From Leptidea sinapis (lineage: Eukaryota > Arthropoda > Insecta > Lepidoptera > Pieridae), in contig NC_066272.1 in assembly GCF_905404315.1 (NCBI RefSeq), forward strand, positions 9,858,001 through 9,922,000: a DNA stretch of 64,000 nt, in the 5' to 3' direction. Numbering within the stretch: position 1 is the first letter of the stretch; every line of letters starts with the position of its first letter. This document shows positions 31,710-45,113 of the stretch, piece after piece. The notes under the pieces were generated by a model that worked only from the letters and a program-made list of their open reading frames with translations, did not search any database and was not told where the DNA came from. The translations under genes were made by a program, and so were the position numbers.

Positions 31710-34250
31710 AAAAAATATGTTTATTATAAATCCGTTGAGTTTCATTGGATAAAAGTCAGGCACGGTTCAATGATGGCTGCTATTAATACTGTGGTGTGGA
31801 CTTATAGACTGTCTTTTGATTCGGGAACCTTTAGAAGTCGTACGTAATTGGAGGTTAATGTGATCTTAGTGAGTATTGTGAAGTGAAGTGAACAATAACG
31901 TCGTTACCATGCATTAACATCGTCTGTGTCCTGGGATTACCGCGACTGCATTTCGAATCTTTATTTTATCTTTGTAACGACATTTTAATCAATGACAATT
32001 CACATCTGACATTGACATTTGACATTTAAGTTAACTTTTCGCGGCAATCCCCGCACACAGAATTGACGTCACGTAATCGCACATATAGTTCTATTGTAAA
32101 ATCTAGTCTTACGTTTAAGTCGACATTGTAAATATTTTTCTAACTGTGGTAATGTCCATCTCTGATGAGGTTTAAAAGCATTTAGGTATATTATAACATT
32201 AAAGATAGATTTTTCCACAGTGAGACGTGATTCTTTAGAGTATGGAGACAATCTCTGACATCGGCTTCCAGAAAGACGTATTGATTAGTTGAATTTGGTG
32301 TCTAAATTATTACATGTTGTTAATGAGAAGCGAAAAAGGGCCTTCGGATATATATTTTGGTTATTTGCCACAGATAAAGTTCAAGAGTCACTAATCGCAT
32401 GCAGCCTATCCACTACGCCTTCCTTACTCTGTGGTCTAATATGAATCTTTGTCTATGGTTGTGTGGGCTGTAACTGGTTCTAGTTACTAATCAACCTCTC
32501 CATATTTCCGTTCCTTTAGCTCACATTTAAGAACCATCTTCACTGGGTTGGATGTAACATCTATAATATTAATAGCATGCGCCTTTCCAAACAATTATTC
32601 CTATTCATCCAACATTCACTGCATATTCCATTACACGGCCAAGTAGCTGGAATTCAACATTAATCAGATTTCAGTTGTTGTAATATAGTCCTTAATACTC
32701 GTAGGTACTAAAGGTATTATAATCGTGAATTGTTTATATAATAATTATGAGGATAAACAAGCTAACGTTGTCGTCGCTTGATCCATATAAAATAATTATA
32801 CGTGATAGACAATCATATCACCGCTTTATAAATAATATTTTTGGTACGTTATTGCTCAAGGGAATGCTTAGATAGAAATTAATACTCGTCTTATCGAATA
32901 TACTCGAAATTCCAATGTAATGTAAATATTATTGTAATAATTAGAGAAAATCAAAAGGTCGAAATTAACCTTTGAAGTGCACGATACAGTTCCTCTTTTA
33001 GTATTTCGTGCTATCGAGTCAAATTGGCGAATAGTCGACTAGTGTCCTAGTGTACAGTAAATAGGTACCTCTATATATACTTTGGTAGCTTTTCTCCCAA
33101 ATAGCATTAATCTACTTTCTTATCCTCTAATGACTTACTTATTTCCTTTGTACTTAGTCGTTTGAGAGATTAGCGTATAAGTTGAGCTGTGGTATCTATT
33201 TACTTAGTTACAATACGTCTTTCTATAGCCGATTTCAATAATTTCTTGCCAACTACGTCCAATCTTACGTCAGTTGACTGAAACATCTTGTATTAAGAAT
33301 TAATCTTAATACATTCATCATAATAATATATACATTAGAACCTGGGTTACTGGAACCTCAAGGGAGTCGTTTTATTTTACATTTTTAGTTTTTTGAGTTT
33401 ATGAGGAATTCTATTTACGTAGGTTCTTCTGTATGTTTCTAGAATATCGAAATTCATCATTGGTTTACGATGATTTACGAGGCGATATTGGCGACATACT
33501 AAAGCTAACCGACTGTAAAATTGAATAGCATAATTTTAAGTTGTTGGATGTAGTTATCGTGCGATGTTTGTAAGATATATCTGCGATTGTGACTGAATGT
33601 ATGATGTGGCCTTTGAAGTTATTTTAAATTATATTTTAGAGTGAGTGAGCTTGCATTAGTTTAACAAGTATGTATAGTTGTTATATACCGCTAGTTATCG
33701 CCTTAAATTATTTATATGCAGTGATGACATATAACTTGCTTTTATTGCTTCGTGTCGGTCGCTTCGCAATATATTTACATGTAAGTTTGTATCGGTTTGT
33801 ATGGGAGGAATGCTTGTGTGAACAATTCCTGCGCGTTATATAAACGGAACTTAAGAATGGTGGGGTCGACCCTGCGTACGAAACTTGTTGAATTTTTTTT
33901 TGTTTTTTATTTTACGATTGGGATCAATATTTTTTATTATGTTGATATTTTATTTTTCTTAAGAAAATCTATAAAATGATAAAAAGAGGCTTTCGTTTCA
34001 CCGCGAACGTCAACGAACGACTGAGAAATAATTCCGAATAGTTTTAGTGACCATTGAATCACCCCGAAGACATTCATCATCCATTTGTATACATTTATTG
34101 TTTAAAGATATTATTGTGTTAAGTGCCATAATTTAATAAATTAACATTTGAATAAATATTATGCATAACCATATACATCAATTAAAATATAATATATAAA
34201 CAAAAATGTTGTTTTAATTTTGTGGACTGACCCCGGGCTTAGGAGACACG
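31710..34250. other. Intergenic, RUSC downstream, nothing recognised
   Basis: AT-rich, with no reverse transcriptase or SINE blocks. At 32010-32070 there is a TGACATTTGACATTT-type run and one TGACGTCA (CRE palindrome). Confidence 0.45.
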
Positions 34251-34253
34251 GGA

Positions 34254-34568
34254 ACAGTGGGAGGCTCCATTGCACACGATGCCGGCTAGATTATGGGTAC
34301 CACAACGGCTCCTATTTCTGCAGTGAAGCAGTAATGTGTAAGCATTACTGTATTTCGGACTGAAGGGCGCCGTAGCTAGTGAAATTACTAGTAAGTAAAT
34401 GAGACTTAACATCTTATGTCTCAAGGTGACGAGCGTAGTTGTAGTGCCACTCAGAATTTTTGGGGTTTTTCAAGAATCTTGAGTGGCACTGCATTGAAAT
34501 GGGCAGGGCGTATCAATTACCATCAGCTGAACGTCCTGCTCGTCTCGTCCCTTATTTTCATAAAAAAA
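34254..34568 (+). mobile_element. Complete SINE copy
   Basis: Full length from the CAGTGGGAGGCTCC head to the A tail. The closest to the family consensus in the RUSC-tau spacer. Confidence 0.82.
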
Positions 34569-35248
34569 GACCTTTCAAAATACAGGATCTCATGAAAACA
34601 TTTTTACTACAATAGGTTAGGGGAAAAGTATGTTTGGATTTTAAATAAAAGAAGATTTTGTATAAAAGTTTATTGACATTAAATTTTGGATAATATACAT
34701 GGTGTTAAAAAAAACCTGTACTATATCTTGAGGCGTATATTGGTATCAAGTAGTGAGAACAAATAAATATTGATTTTCAGGAAATAAGCACATTAAGTAA
34801 AAGTAAAACAAAACGATTATAACCGTGCCCAATTATAAAAGTTTAGACACTTCTGCCAACGGCCAATTTAATTTTTCCCAGCCCACACACCCATTTCATT
34901 CCGCGTGGTGTCTCCGCATTCATCTTCATATCCGTGTCAAAAGACACGTCGATAATAATTATCGTACTGGTTTTTTTTACATAGTGTTTAAGATAGGTGC
35001 AATTTTGCTTGAAGACTTTGCCATCTATGTCATGATGTCGTTGCTGTACTCAAGAATGCGACACGTCGTTTTGGCAGTCCTCTCTTGATGTTAACCTGAC
35101 ACTACCTAAAGAGTCCTTAAGAGATCGAAACAGTTGGAGCTTGTCTTACCGAGCAAGGTCTGGGCCATATAGCAGATGCACTAACTAATTTTAAGGTAGA
35201 GTTAATTTAATCAAAACAAATCTTATAACAATATTTACAATACTACGA

Positions 35249-35658
35249 CTACATAAAATTAAAACTATCATTACGTGGAAGCGTACCAAGAATACTGGCA
35301 GCATTACCGCGTTGGATAGCAAGGCTGATCCGTTGACCGAAATAGCTGCCAGCGCTTGGGTTTCCAGTAGCCTTATTGAGGCGCGAAGATAGTATTTTGA
35401 ACATTCTCCGCGCCTCTGGGCCCCACGGGCCAAGTGTCTCGACACCAAACGGCACAAAGATGTATGACTCACTGAGACCAACATATTTGCGACGCTTGCT
35501 GTCTTCGGCAGTCGAAGCAGCAGCCCCAGCACCAACTGACGTAACTTGGACATGAGAAGGAGCCAGAGTGTCGACGCAAGTAGCGTCCCACACCAGCGCC
35601 CTTCCCCGTGCCCAAGCCACCAGCGTCATTCCATCAGGACGCTTGCCATCGCGGCGGG
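35249..35658 (-). mobile_element. Retroelement-associated C-terminal domain fragment
   Basis: Open minus-strand frame reading TRRDGKRPDGMTLVAWARG, ALVWDATCVDTLAPSHV, AEDSKRRKYVGL, FVPFGVETLGPWGPEARRMF and GQRISLAIQRGNAASILGTL, ending at 35249. I recall this domain as widely scattered in animal genomes at the C-terminus of reverse-transcriptase-like ORFs. The WDATCVDT, AED and KRRKY spacing resembles a PD-(D/E)xK nuclease (inference). It is undamaged for about 136 codons but cut off near a Helitron-like element at 35679. Confidence 0.6.
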
Positions 35659-35678
35659 TAATACCATTTTAAGGTTAA

Positions 35679-35837
35679 TCTATATATATAAAAGAGAATG
35701 TATGTTAGTATGTTCCCTAATAACTCCTAAACTATTCGACCGATCTCAATGAAATCTTTTGTAATAGATTCGTAGAAGCTCAAGGAAGGTTACATATATA
35801 ATTTATATGGCAAAACAACGTTTGCCAGGTCAGCTAG
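35679..35837 (+). mobile_element. Short Helitron-like element with clean ends
   Basis: Starts TCTATATATATAAAAGAG after A and ends GGTCAGCTAG before T. The 159-base length and A|T target fit a non-autonomous Helitron. Confidence 0.7.
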
Positions 35838-36261
35838 TGATATATAATTTACAGTTTAAAATAAACTTTTTGTTAAAACCTATATTAGTTTTAGACCATT
35901 GACACAATATAACACAATTTTTAAAGGAATTTAATAAGACAAGTAAAATCAAGGCGAAAACAAACCAGATTATATCTTTTAGTACTTGGGCATGAATTAT
36001 TATATGAATTGTATTACAGAAGGTCCTATAAACTTACTGTCTTATTAATAATCGCAATGAAAAGTAACGCCAATTTTAAAATTACTTCACCCTGTCACGT
36101 ACCTCTGTAGTGACAAAGGTAAGATAAAGACAAACAGTTATAAATACGGATTAACTTCGCGTTTGTTAATAACACAGCTAATATCAACTTCTATAATTAA
36201 GTCAGAAATTACTCGAAGCTTTAAAATAAAGTTTGCATCCAAGCTAAATCTTTATACATCG

Positions 36262-37125
36262 AGATAAAATCGAGAAATCTGATAATCAGGTAAAATTAAA
36301 CTCTGAAACTGGCAAAAAAGGATTAATGACGTATCAAGAACTCTAAATGTTAATGACGGTTTAGTTTCAGATAAACTAAATACTGCTGACAATGTTGCTA
36401 ATTTTTTCTCTAAATTCTTTACAAATATACCAATAGAGACCACAAAGTGTCTTTCATCATCAAATTTAGCCGAACTTCTTTAGAAGAGTATTAAACCTGA
36501 TCGGGCCACATTTAGTATTAAATTTGTAACTACCGATGATAAATATTTCCGAAGTATTAAAATGAAAAGTACGGAAGTCTTAAGGGGACTGTCTGTTATG
36601 GCTGTTGAGTCTATTATACAAAATATTGCTCCAACTATAGTCTATAATATAGGCTTTGTGTGATTCCCGATTTAATGAAAATAAGCAAAGTAATGCACAT
36701 ATTCAAGACTGGCTGCTCGTATAAAGCTACTAATTATTATAGGTCCATATCTATACTGCCGGCCTAAAGTAAAATATTCGAAAAATCATGCTCGAGCAAT
36801 TATTGGCACAAAATGGCATATTACATAAAAAGCAGTTCGGATTTACAAAAGGCCGGTCCACTCAAGACGCGGGATCTACTCTTATCATACTTACGCTACT
36901 AGCTTGGGAGGCGTCACACATTTCAAGGCATTCGCCTTCGTCAATCACCGTATGCTAATTGTAAAACAGAAATTTTATGCAGTCTCGGGAACATCTTTGT
37001 ATCTGACAACTTCCTATTTATCCCGTCGGGAGCAAATAGTGCCCATAGACGATGTCACTTCTGCAGGTTCCTCAAAAAAATGGGACTGCCTCAAGGTTAT
37101 ATACTGGGTCCTTTTCTATTTCTAT
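36262..37125 (+). pseudogene. Jockey-like LINE reverse transcriptase relic
   Basis: Blocks in several frames: DNVANFFSKFFTNIP, KMKSTEVLRGLSVMAVESII, then KIMLEQLLAQNGILHKKQFG and FTKGRSTQD, typical of the region before and at the start of the reverse transcriptase. Many stops and shifts. The YADD region is missing. Confidence 0.7.
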
Positions 37126-37345
37126 ATCCATATAGCCCAGTCGTTAGTGACCCTGCCTATTGAGCTCAAGGTCCCGGATTCAAATCCCGGTAGGTGCAAA
37201 CATTTATATGATTAAAATGGATGTTTCTTTCCGAGTTATGGATGTTTAAGTAAGTACCTATTTTGTATTAAATATATCGTTGTCTTGCGCTCATAGTACA
37301 GGCTATGCCTACTTTGGGGCAACATAATTTGTGTAAAAGTTTGCA
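37125..37345 (+). mobile_element. tRNA-derived lepidopteran SINE
   Basis: Head AGCCCAGTCGTTAGTGACCC and GGTCCCGGATTCAAATCCCG are A- and B-box-like parts of a tRNA. The body holds ATGGATGTTT and ATATATCGTTGTCT blocks common in lepidopteran repeats. It directly joins the LINE relic before it. Confidence 0.6.
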
Positions 37346-37349
37346 GGTT

Positions 37350-40170
37350 TAAATTAATAGAAAAGATATATTATATACAGAACAAATAGTTAAACTAAAT
37401 AATATAACCATATACTTGGTTTTTGATTCAGTGTTCTTAGGAATTACATTAGACTCTAAATTGCAATATGAGGGATATTGAGAAATTAAGTTCATAGTAC
37501 TTTACGTAGGCGCCATTTTAAAAATAACGATAGATCGGTATATTTTGCGTATTTTAACCTTTTTCCATATTGATAGCATCATCATTTTTCAAAATAAAAT
37601 GTTTATACCGAGACTATTTAAATGGCTGTTTATAGTATTAATGAATATTTAAATTAGTGTTAAGTTTTTGCAAGTTGTTATATTGACGTGTCTATCTAAT
37701 AAGAGGTGCATTATCGCCTAAATTGGAATCTTGCGATAGGTTATCACATTGTTATTGGTAAGCACTTCCGTCTTACTTGTTATGCCCATTCCGTCATTTG
37801 TTTCTTCATAAATAAAACACTGGTGGCTTTTAGACAAGCCTAATTAACATTAAAATCCCTTTGATATAATGGTCAAGGGGAAAGGAAAACACTATTACTT
37901 TATTATAATTTTATTTAAGACACATGACATAATATATTTGGAATAACAATTATAAAGTGTCGACTAACATGAAGATACAGTAAAATTGTGCTTAAATATC
38001 TTAATTTACACTCCATAACACAATTATAATGTATGTAACACTACTAACGCGAGGCTAATTCTGTTACAAATTTAAGAATATCAGAGATTGAGCCCGTAAG
38101 TGTAAGCGAGAGTGCAATATTGATAATACCGCTCTAACATTCAATGAGGTCAAAAGGTTTCAATAGCTGGTATCAGTACTATACCATAAGAATTGTAAAT
38201 CGTAACCGTTTGTTGTAATCTAAGTTATTTGCTATGTACTGATATCAGTATATATCCACTAATTGACTTTAAAAATTCCTATGCAAGTATAATTACTATA
38301 CCTAGGGATATATAGTGTAAAAGATTAAAATCTGATTGATGAGGATTTGTTATCAGATAAGGTTAATTTTTTCATAAATCATCAGAACAAAAATATGTAT
38401 TAAATTTTCCTACAATTTTACTTATATTAATGTTTTATTTTATTGGAATGTTATAAGGTAAAATTTATTAATTATTAAAAAAATGGACTAAAAACTAAAA
38501 AAAAATAATCCCCTTGTTTTTTGTAGTCGGCTAATGAAAAACTAAAGAGATTTCTTAGACTTCAAAGACAGCTCTATTGAGTCCAACTAAATTATAATTG
38601 TTAACTACATAATCCAGTTAATGTATCTATATTTTTTTTCCTTTTCCTCTTTTTACATATTTTCTACCTTGGCTACACTGTAGTCAATTAAAAGATACTA
38701 CTTAAAATACCTACTAACGGCTAATGACTTCGTGTGCCTACACTACATGATTAATATAAAGTATTATGCTGTCACAGGGCACTCCTCTTAGAACACCATG
38801 TGACCCTTCTGTGAAGTCCAAATATCAACACAACATCTACAGATCCATTTTGCATCCATGCAACACCAATTGTAAGAAATCGATAAGCACGAAGAAAAGT
38901 GTGTGGCGTGCAAAGATCACGCACCTTCCCTAGGTTGTGCAAATAGGACAAAATATATCGATAATATAATCCTCCACACTTGTTCGAATTACGCATCTAC
39001 GCAACAATCAATCTCAGCACAGTATAGGTACATCACGACTAATACCTACATATTTCTTTAAACAATTGGATGTTATTCCAGAAAAACGTTCCAAACCACA
39101 ATCATGTCGAAATTGAGTTAAGAACACAAAACTGGTCACGTGATTCATGTTAACGGACTGACAAAAAATTGCAGCCCTACTGTCACTCTTTAAATGTCAT
39201 CATGACTTAGTAGCCCAACCCACATGTATGGAATACACTTATATTTATGAAACTTTAAACAAGAATTCCTTAAAATGTGATGTTCGTGGCTTGGAACGTT
39301 TTCAACCTACGTCCAATTAATAAAATATTGTTGCAACAACCTACGTGTACAGAGGTTATTACACCCCAGGTCTGTAGCTTCACATTAATTTGCATGACAA
39401 TCGTATTCAATTGATGTTCTAGATGTTTTTATCTTTATTACTATTTTATTTGTAAAAACCATTTTCATAAATTTTATCATTCATTCGCCCCACTTTCGAT
39501 GTTTCAATGAATGACAAAAGTAAGTAGTAAGTACACAAACAATATTTAATGAAAAACTGGCACCTCAATTGGCTCGGATTATATTCGTCTAAAAGAAGTC
39601 ATTTCAGATATGTATTGGAATACGTCTCTATACGTAATCCCTGATCGAGTTATATCGAGTTACAAAACATAGGTGTTGATCACGAATTCCGAGTTGTATC
39701 ACCTTCAGGAATACGGACCTTAGATGAATATTTATATATTATGAACATTGACTGATCTAGCAGTTAGGCCATTCTTAGACATAGTATCTGCTTATGTAAC
39801 GTTACAACACCCTTTATATAGTATTTTATTCAAATGTGTGGTACTGGCTTCAAAGAAAACGCGAAATTGAATTTGGTTTAGTAAACAGTAAAAGCAGGGC
39901 GTTGGGATATCGAAGATCGTCTGGAGCAGGCAGATCTCGGTGGATCACGAGCGCTGATGGGCCTGTTAGAGGATCTATAGATCGTGTCCCTGAAGAAGCG
40001 ATCATCGGGAATCTTTCGTGGAGAGAGCGCCCGCGGTGTCCTTGGCGTGCGGGAGAATCTTGCAGAACGACTCCTTGTCAATGGCTGGTCTTCTGTCCAG
40101 TGCTCTTCGTAATACTCATCCTGTAAGGATTTATTGTTAACATATCTGATAGAGATTAACTAAGAACCTA
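37350..40170. other. Intergenic, nothing recognised except a GC-rich patch
   Basis: Mostly AT-rich. The block 39880-40085 is GC-rich and open on both strands (96 and 67 codons) but shows no family. A piece near 38440-38540 resembles an arm of the foldback elements. Confidence 0.4.
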
Positions 40171-40179
40171 AGTTATTGT

Positions 40180-40380
40180 TTCACGCAGCATACAACGGCA
40201 CTTTTTGGTAATAGTATATTTAATATAGCTCCTCAGCTATATAATAAGCTACCAGCATCATTAGCGGACAAAAACTTAAATATTAACTCTTTTAAAAATA
40301 AAATTAAGGAATTTTTAATGACGAAGAAATATTATTCAGTTAAAGAATATTTAACAGACATGAATGTATAGTCATTAGAG
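40180..40380 (+). pseudogene. LINE reverse transcriptase C-terminal fragment
   Basis: Reads GTLFGNSIFNIAPQLYNKLP, then FKNKIKEFLMTKKYYSVKEY and LTDMNV with stop: the usual end of Jockey/CR1-like ORF2. No other coding part is attached. Confidence 0.6.
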
Positions 40381-40793
40381 TAAGTTAATTCAGATATTTC
40401 AAATTTTTATTTTTCACATTTTTATAATATTATGGTGGATAGACTTTTATGAATAATTTGATTTCTATGTTGTATGTTTTTCACGGTAAACTTAGAGTAA
40501 GAATTGTAAAATATTATTTTTGCATGCCTACCCGGCAGATTGTTAGCACCTATGATTATTTTATTTTATTTTATTTTCATAGGGTGGCTAACAGCCGTCA
40601 ATACAAAAACATATATCTACATGTTTATATATAGGCCAATTAAAAGCCTCCACAAATAGGTATTAAATAGTATTTTTTTTTTACGTTTTTACAAATGCTT
40701 AAACTAATTAAAGGCATTACTATGTACTAGTTAACTACGCTTTTTTGCAATTTAAATTGACTTAAAGTATACATATATTATGTTGTCATTGTA

Positions 40794-42112
40794 TTACTTT
40801 TCTATGACTTGCAAATAATCTTGTATAATATGTTTCTTAACACTACCTAAACTGGAACAAAAAAGATCTATTTCGGATGATTTTAGTTTGTTAAAATTAT
40901 ACGAAGTACGTGGTATAAAGGAGTGTGATCTATAGTTTGTGCGCATGAGTGGAATATGGAGGAGATTCTTTTTTCTAGAATGTTGGTACGGTATATTGAG
41001 GTTTATTTTAGATAACAAGGTTGGACTGTCAATCTTACCCTGAGCAATTTTCATAATAGTCGTAATATCAGCCATGGATCTACGGAGTGTTAATGGTAGG
41101 AGATGAAATCGAGTACACCGAGTCTTGTAATCTGTTTTGGGAATTCTGAACTTATAATTTAAAAATCTCGTAAATTTTTTCTGTATTTGTTCAATTCTTT
41201 TACTATGTATCATATATACCGGATTCCAGATTTGACTAGCATACTCTAAATGACTACGAACATAAGCGCAAAAAATAATTTTTAATGTTTTCATTCTCTT
41301 GAAGCAGTTCGCTGAACGTATTATAAACCCAAGTGCTTGTGATGCCTTATTTGCAATATTGTCGATGTGACATTCGTAAGTTAGCTTGCAGTCAAGAGCT
41401 ACACCTAGATCTGTGACACAATCGACCCGCAATAGAAATTGATTATTTATAGTATAATTAAATTTGATGATTAGCTTTTTACGGGAAAAACTTATAAAAA
41501 GACATTTAGGTATATTAAGCCAAAGCTTATTATTACTACAATATGTTGCTAGTCTATTGAGATCTTCCTGAAGGAGATCAACGTCATAGATATCATTGAT
41601 AGGCCGAAATATCTTCATGTCGTCAGCGAAAAGTAAATAATTGGAATGATGAAAGCATGTATCGATGTCATTTATGAAACAGATAAATAATAAAGGACCT
41701 AGGAGTGAGCCCTGAGGAACTCCAGAAGGTATCGTGATCCATGAGGAGGTGTAGCCATTTAAAACAACTGCCTGAGTTCTGTTTTTTACGTACGAACTTA
41801 ACCATCTAAATCTAAACCCCTAATACCAAGACCAGCAAGTTTCTGAAGAAGGATTCTATGATCTATGCGGTCGAAAGCTTTGGTGTAATCTGTATACACA
41901 ACGTCAATTTGTTGACCACCGTCCATGCAATCAGTTAAGAAGTCAGTGAAAACAAGTAAATTAGTAACCGTTGATCTTCCTTTTATAAAATCATGCTGTT
42001 GTTGGTTTAACACATTTTTAAGGCTAGGGTAAAGTTGATTATAGATGATGCGCTCAAACACTTTGGCAAGAAGACATAATTTTGAATTATAATGTAACAC
42101 CAATGTACCCAC
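40794..42112 (-). pseudogene. LINE reverse transcriptase, 5'-truncated with one frameshift
   Basis: Starts near 42100 in the finger domain: LAKVFERIIYNQLYPSLKN, HDFIKGRSTVTNLLVF and YTDYTKAFDRIDHRILLQKL. A small frameshift lies at about 41805, where GLDLDG-stop replaces the expected FRWLSSYV. The frame resumes with SGVPQGSLLGPLLF, the catalytic FADDMK at about 41620, and runs intact to SVKKHIIQDYLQVIEK (stop at 40794). Jockey/CR1-like. It was one nucleotide change from open over about 430 codons, so insertion is fairly recent. Confidence 0.85.
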
Positions 42113-42514
42113 TCAATCTATGCAATTAAATGACTTGATTTGATTTGATTTGATAAAAACTGGCATTGTAGGGCCGCCCATGGCTGCCATGTTCATTCAT
42201 TATGAGGTGACCTGGAGCTCATTTATTCATTGAATGCAAATAAGTGATTAATTTCCCTCAAACCTGCTATAATATCGGTATCGAGATAAGTTATAAAGAA
42301 ATTAGTTTCATTCCATTGGTAGCAATAGGTAGGTACACTTGTTCTATTGCATATTATTTTGCCAGTACAGATACTAATCTAATAAAATACTAGGTAAAGG
42401 GTAAAAAAGACCTTCTTCACACTACAGTTCTAGTACAGCACTAGTGTGTTTCAGTTTGTAGCGACTGAAACAACTGTGCTAATGAAAAATGATATCAAAT
42501 GTTTCCAAGTGGCT

Positions 42515-42651
42515 AGGGCAAATGGGAAGAATTTTAGATCCCATCAAGAATCCTGAGGGACAAGGTAATTGTAATGGGTATGGTATGGGATGGAGTATCA
42601 CTTACCATCAGGATGTCTATCTCTCCGTCTTGTAACATTTTCTCATAAAAA
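42515..42651 (+). mobile_element. Diverged SINE 3' part
   Basis: Recognisable by GGGCAAATGGGA, ATCAAGAATCCTGAGGG and TACCATCAGGATGTC blocks and the A tail, but much changed. Confidence 0.5.
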
Positions 42652-42837
42652 AATCTGGATAAATAGATGACGAACATAGATGATCCTTGGTTGTACTAGT
42701 TTGTCACAATTTCTATTACAAATTTTCTTGTCGGAGTGGGGTTCGGTAAATACCAATACCAACATAGTGGTCAGGTTAGTCATGATACTTAATCTAAGCT
42801 AAAACTGCTTTTCTTCTAAACTTGCTTCGGAAAGTAA

Positions 42838-43107
42838 TATAATCATCATCATCATCATCAGCCGGAAGACGTCCACTGCAGAACAGAGGCCTCCCCCAAA
42901 GATCTCTACGACGATCGGACCTGCGCTGCCCACATCCGAAGCATTCTGGCGATCTTGACGAGATCGTCGGTCCATCTTGTGGGGGGTCTACCAACACTGC
43001 GTCTTACGCTACCTGGTCGTTATTCGAGGACTTCTCTGCCCCACCGGCCATCTGTCCGTCGAACCATGTGCCTTGCCCACTGCCACTTCAGTTTCGCAAT
43101 CATTTAG
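42838..43107 (-). mobile_element. RTE-type LINE 3' end with (ATC)n tail
   Basis: Minus reading IAKLKWQWARHMVRRTDGRW, then RRSVGRPPTRWTDDLVKIA and SLGEASVLQWTSSG. The ATC repeat at 42840-42860 is the simple-repeat tail. Two stop codons. Same general family as 1668-2110. Confidence 0.72.
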
Positions 43108-43109
43108 GT

Positions 43110-45047
43110 TTTAATCTAATATAATATTATGATATAAATAGTAAAAGTAGGTATAGTGGGTACTTACCAAAATCCTGAAACAACACAACATGTGCTCGGT
43201 TTTGTGCGGTGTAATAGATGGTACAAATGATATCTAATAACTGCAACTGCAAATACATTATTGTTGAATACTTTTACTACTTGTATTTGTATTCTACTTG
43301 ATATTATGATAGAAGCTCTAACGAAGCGTGTAAATAAAACAATAGTGTTATTAATAAGTTATTGTGTATTAAAACTTACGTTCACAATTATCAATACAAT
43401 ATCAAATACGAATAATTTTACTTATGGTGTTGTAAAATGTGTGTATACAATGGTAGTTCAGAATTCGTGAGACTTATATGGTATTCTGTATTAATATCAA
43501 TATTAGACACCAAGGAATGGATTGACAAAACAGACACAGAAGTTTCATTGCTTTTAACAGTTTCAAACTCGGTTTCCGAATTTCATGAAAGGATCGTCCA
43601 TTTTCTGGAACAGCTACTAAAGTAAACCATAATTTGTTCCATTAGAAACAATAGAGATAGTGATACTACAGACACCAATATTAAATAAAGAATAAAAAAT
43701 GGCGATTGACTGTGTTTAAACCTAATCGATAAACTATGCAAAACAATAAGTGACACAAATATAAACTATCTAAAATCTACTTAATTCTAATGAAATTGTT
43801 ACATAAATACATACAAAACATATTTTAAGATTATATAATATTTTTATCAGTCAAACGCTATTCAGAATTCTTCACACAGAAGAGATTACGTTGGAAAAGA
43901 AATGATTGCCTTAAATTGAGGTTTACATAATATCCTGGTTATAACTAACCTTGATTAAACAAGAATATTGTAATTTCATCCAGGTACATTACAACAGATT
44001 TTCCATTTATCTTTCGCCCACAGATGATGATCTGTTTTTGATCTGATTTCTTACGTTACTAATTCTATTACTTTAAAAATAATAACAAATTATTGGGGAA
44101 TATATTTGTAAGTAACAACAACAACAGAGGAAATTCAAAAAGGCTCTTATTATGCGGGAGGCATTCCTAACTTCGTATCATTTCCAGGCCACATACTCAT
44201 CAGATTTTATTTAGTCTGACCCAAGTCAACAGTCAACTTATTGGGCATAAAAAAAGCAATATCTTTTTTATGAAGTTGATGATGGTGTAGATAAAGTTGT
44301 CATTAGTTTGTAAAGAAATTAATAATCGTTTGATAGCTTCCAAGAAAACCTTAGATGGCAAAATAAAAAACTAGTGATAGCTATTTAAATTTACGGTAGA
44401 ATTATTATGTTTTAAAAGATGTGAAACAATTACTTTAGTAGTGATAGTCTCTACGCAAAGCAAGTGCTTTTTTATTTTAACGACGATGCACCTAAACGAA
44501 TAAAACGCAAATTAAGCTCGATAAACACTATCTATAATATAACTAATACACTCACATCTTTGAAATGGAAAACAGTGATAAAGCGTTTTTAAAGTGCGGA
44601 GCAAAAACAATTCCGGAGCCCTGAAGAGTCTATCACAAATAAGTGCTTACGACACTAACTTTTCGGCTTGTGTGAGTGAAATAGAAAATTGGTTTTTCTG
44701 TGAGCGAGAAAGTTGAGTAGCTAGGGTCAGTCACGGAAGAGAAAATACAGGGGCCAGTGTCCGAAATCCTTCCTGTTGCCGCACTAATAACTATATAGTT
44801 ATTATCATCTAAATGAAACCAAATGATCTACAAATTATCAATGGAATAATGGTGCGCAATTGGTATTTCTATATATTATCACTTCAGTTCCTATTGGCAC
44901 TCAATTGTTTGACAGAATATAAATACTGTTAACGCTTAATCACTGGATGATTCTAAATTATTTAATTAAACAAATATTAAACAATTATTTATTATTAAAT
45001 GCTTGGACTCATAGTAAATTTAGCATCGGGACCGGTTTACGAATTGT
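43110..45047. other. Intergenic, downstream of tau
   Basis: No gene or repeat recognised; tau 3' UTR and poly(A) signals (TTTATT on the plus strand near 44990) would lie at its upper end. Confidence 0.4.
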
Positions 45048-45113
45048 TTAACTTTGTTGATTATTCAAATTCACGTCCGTTTTCGCCTGCTGCGTAGCTT
45101 GAGGTACTGGACT
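45048..45113 (-). CDS. tau: Tau exon 8, candidate C-terminal exon
   Basis: Acceptor TCTCCCGTAG|AGTCC in phase 0. It encodes SPVPQATQQAKTDVNLNNQQ plus Ser and stops at TAA (45048). The protein-like polar composition, the pyrimidine-rich acceptor and the phase match support it. It is short, so chance cannot be dismissed. Confidence 0.6.
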   Translation of the reverse strand, partial: SPVPQATQQAKTDVNLNNQQS

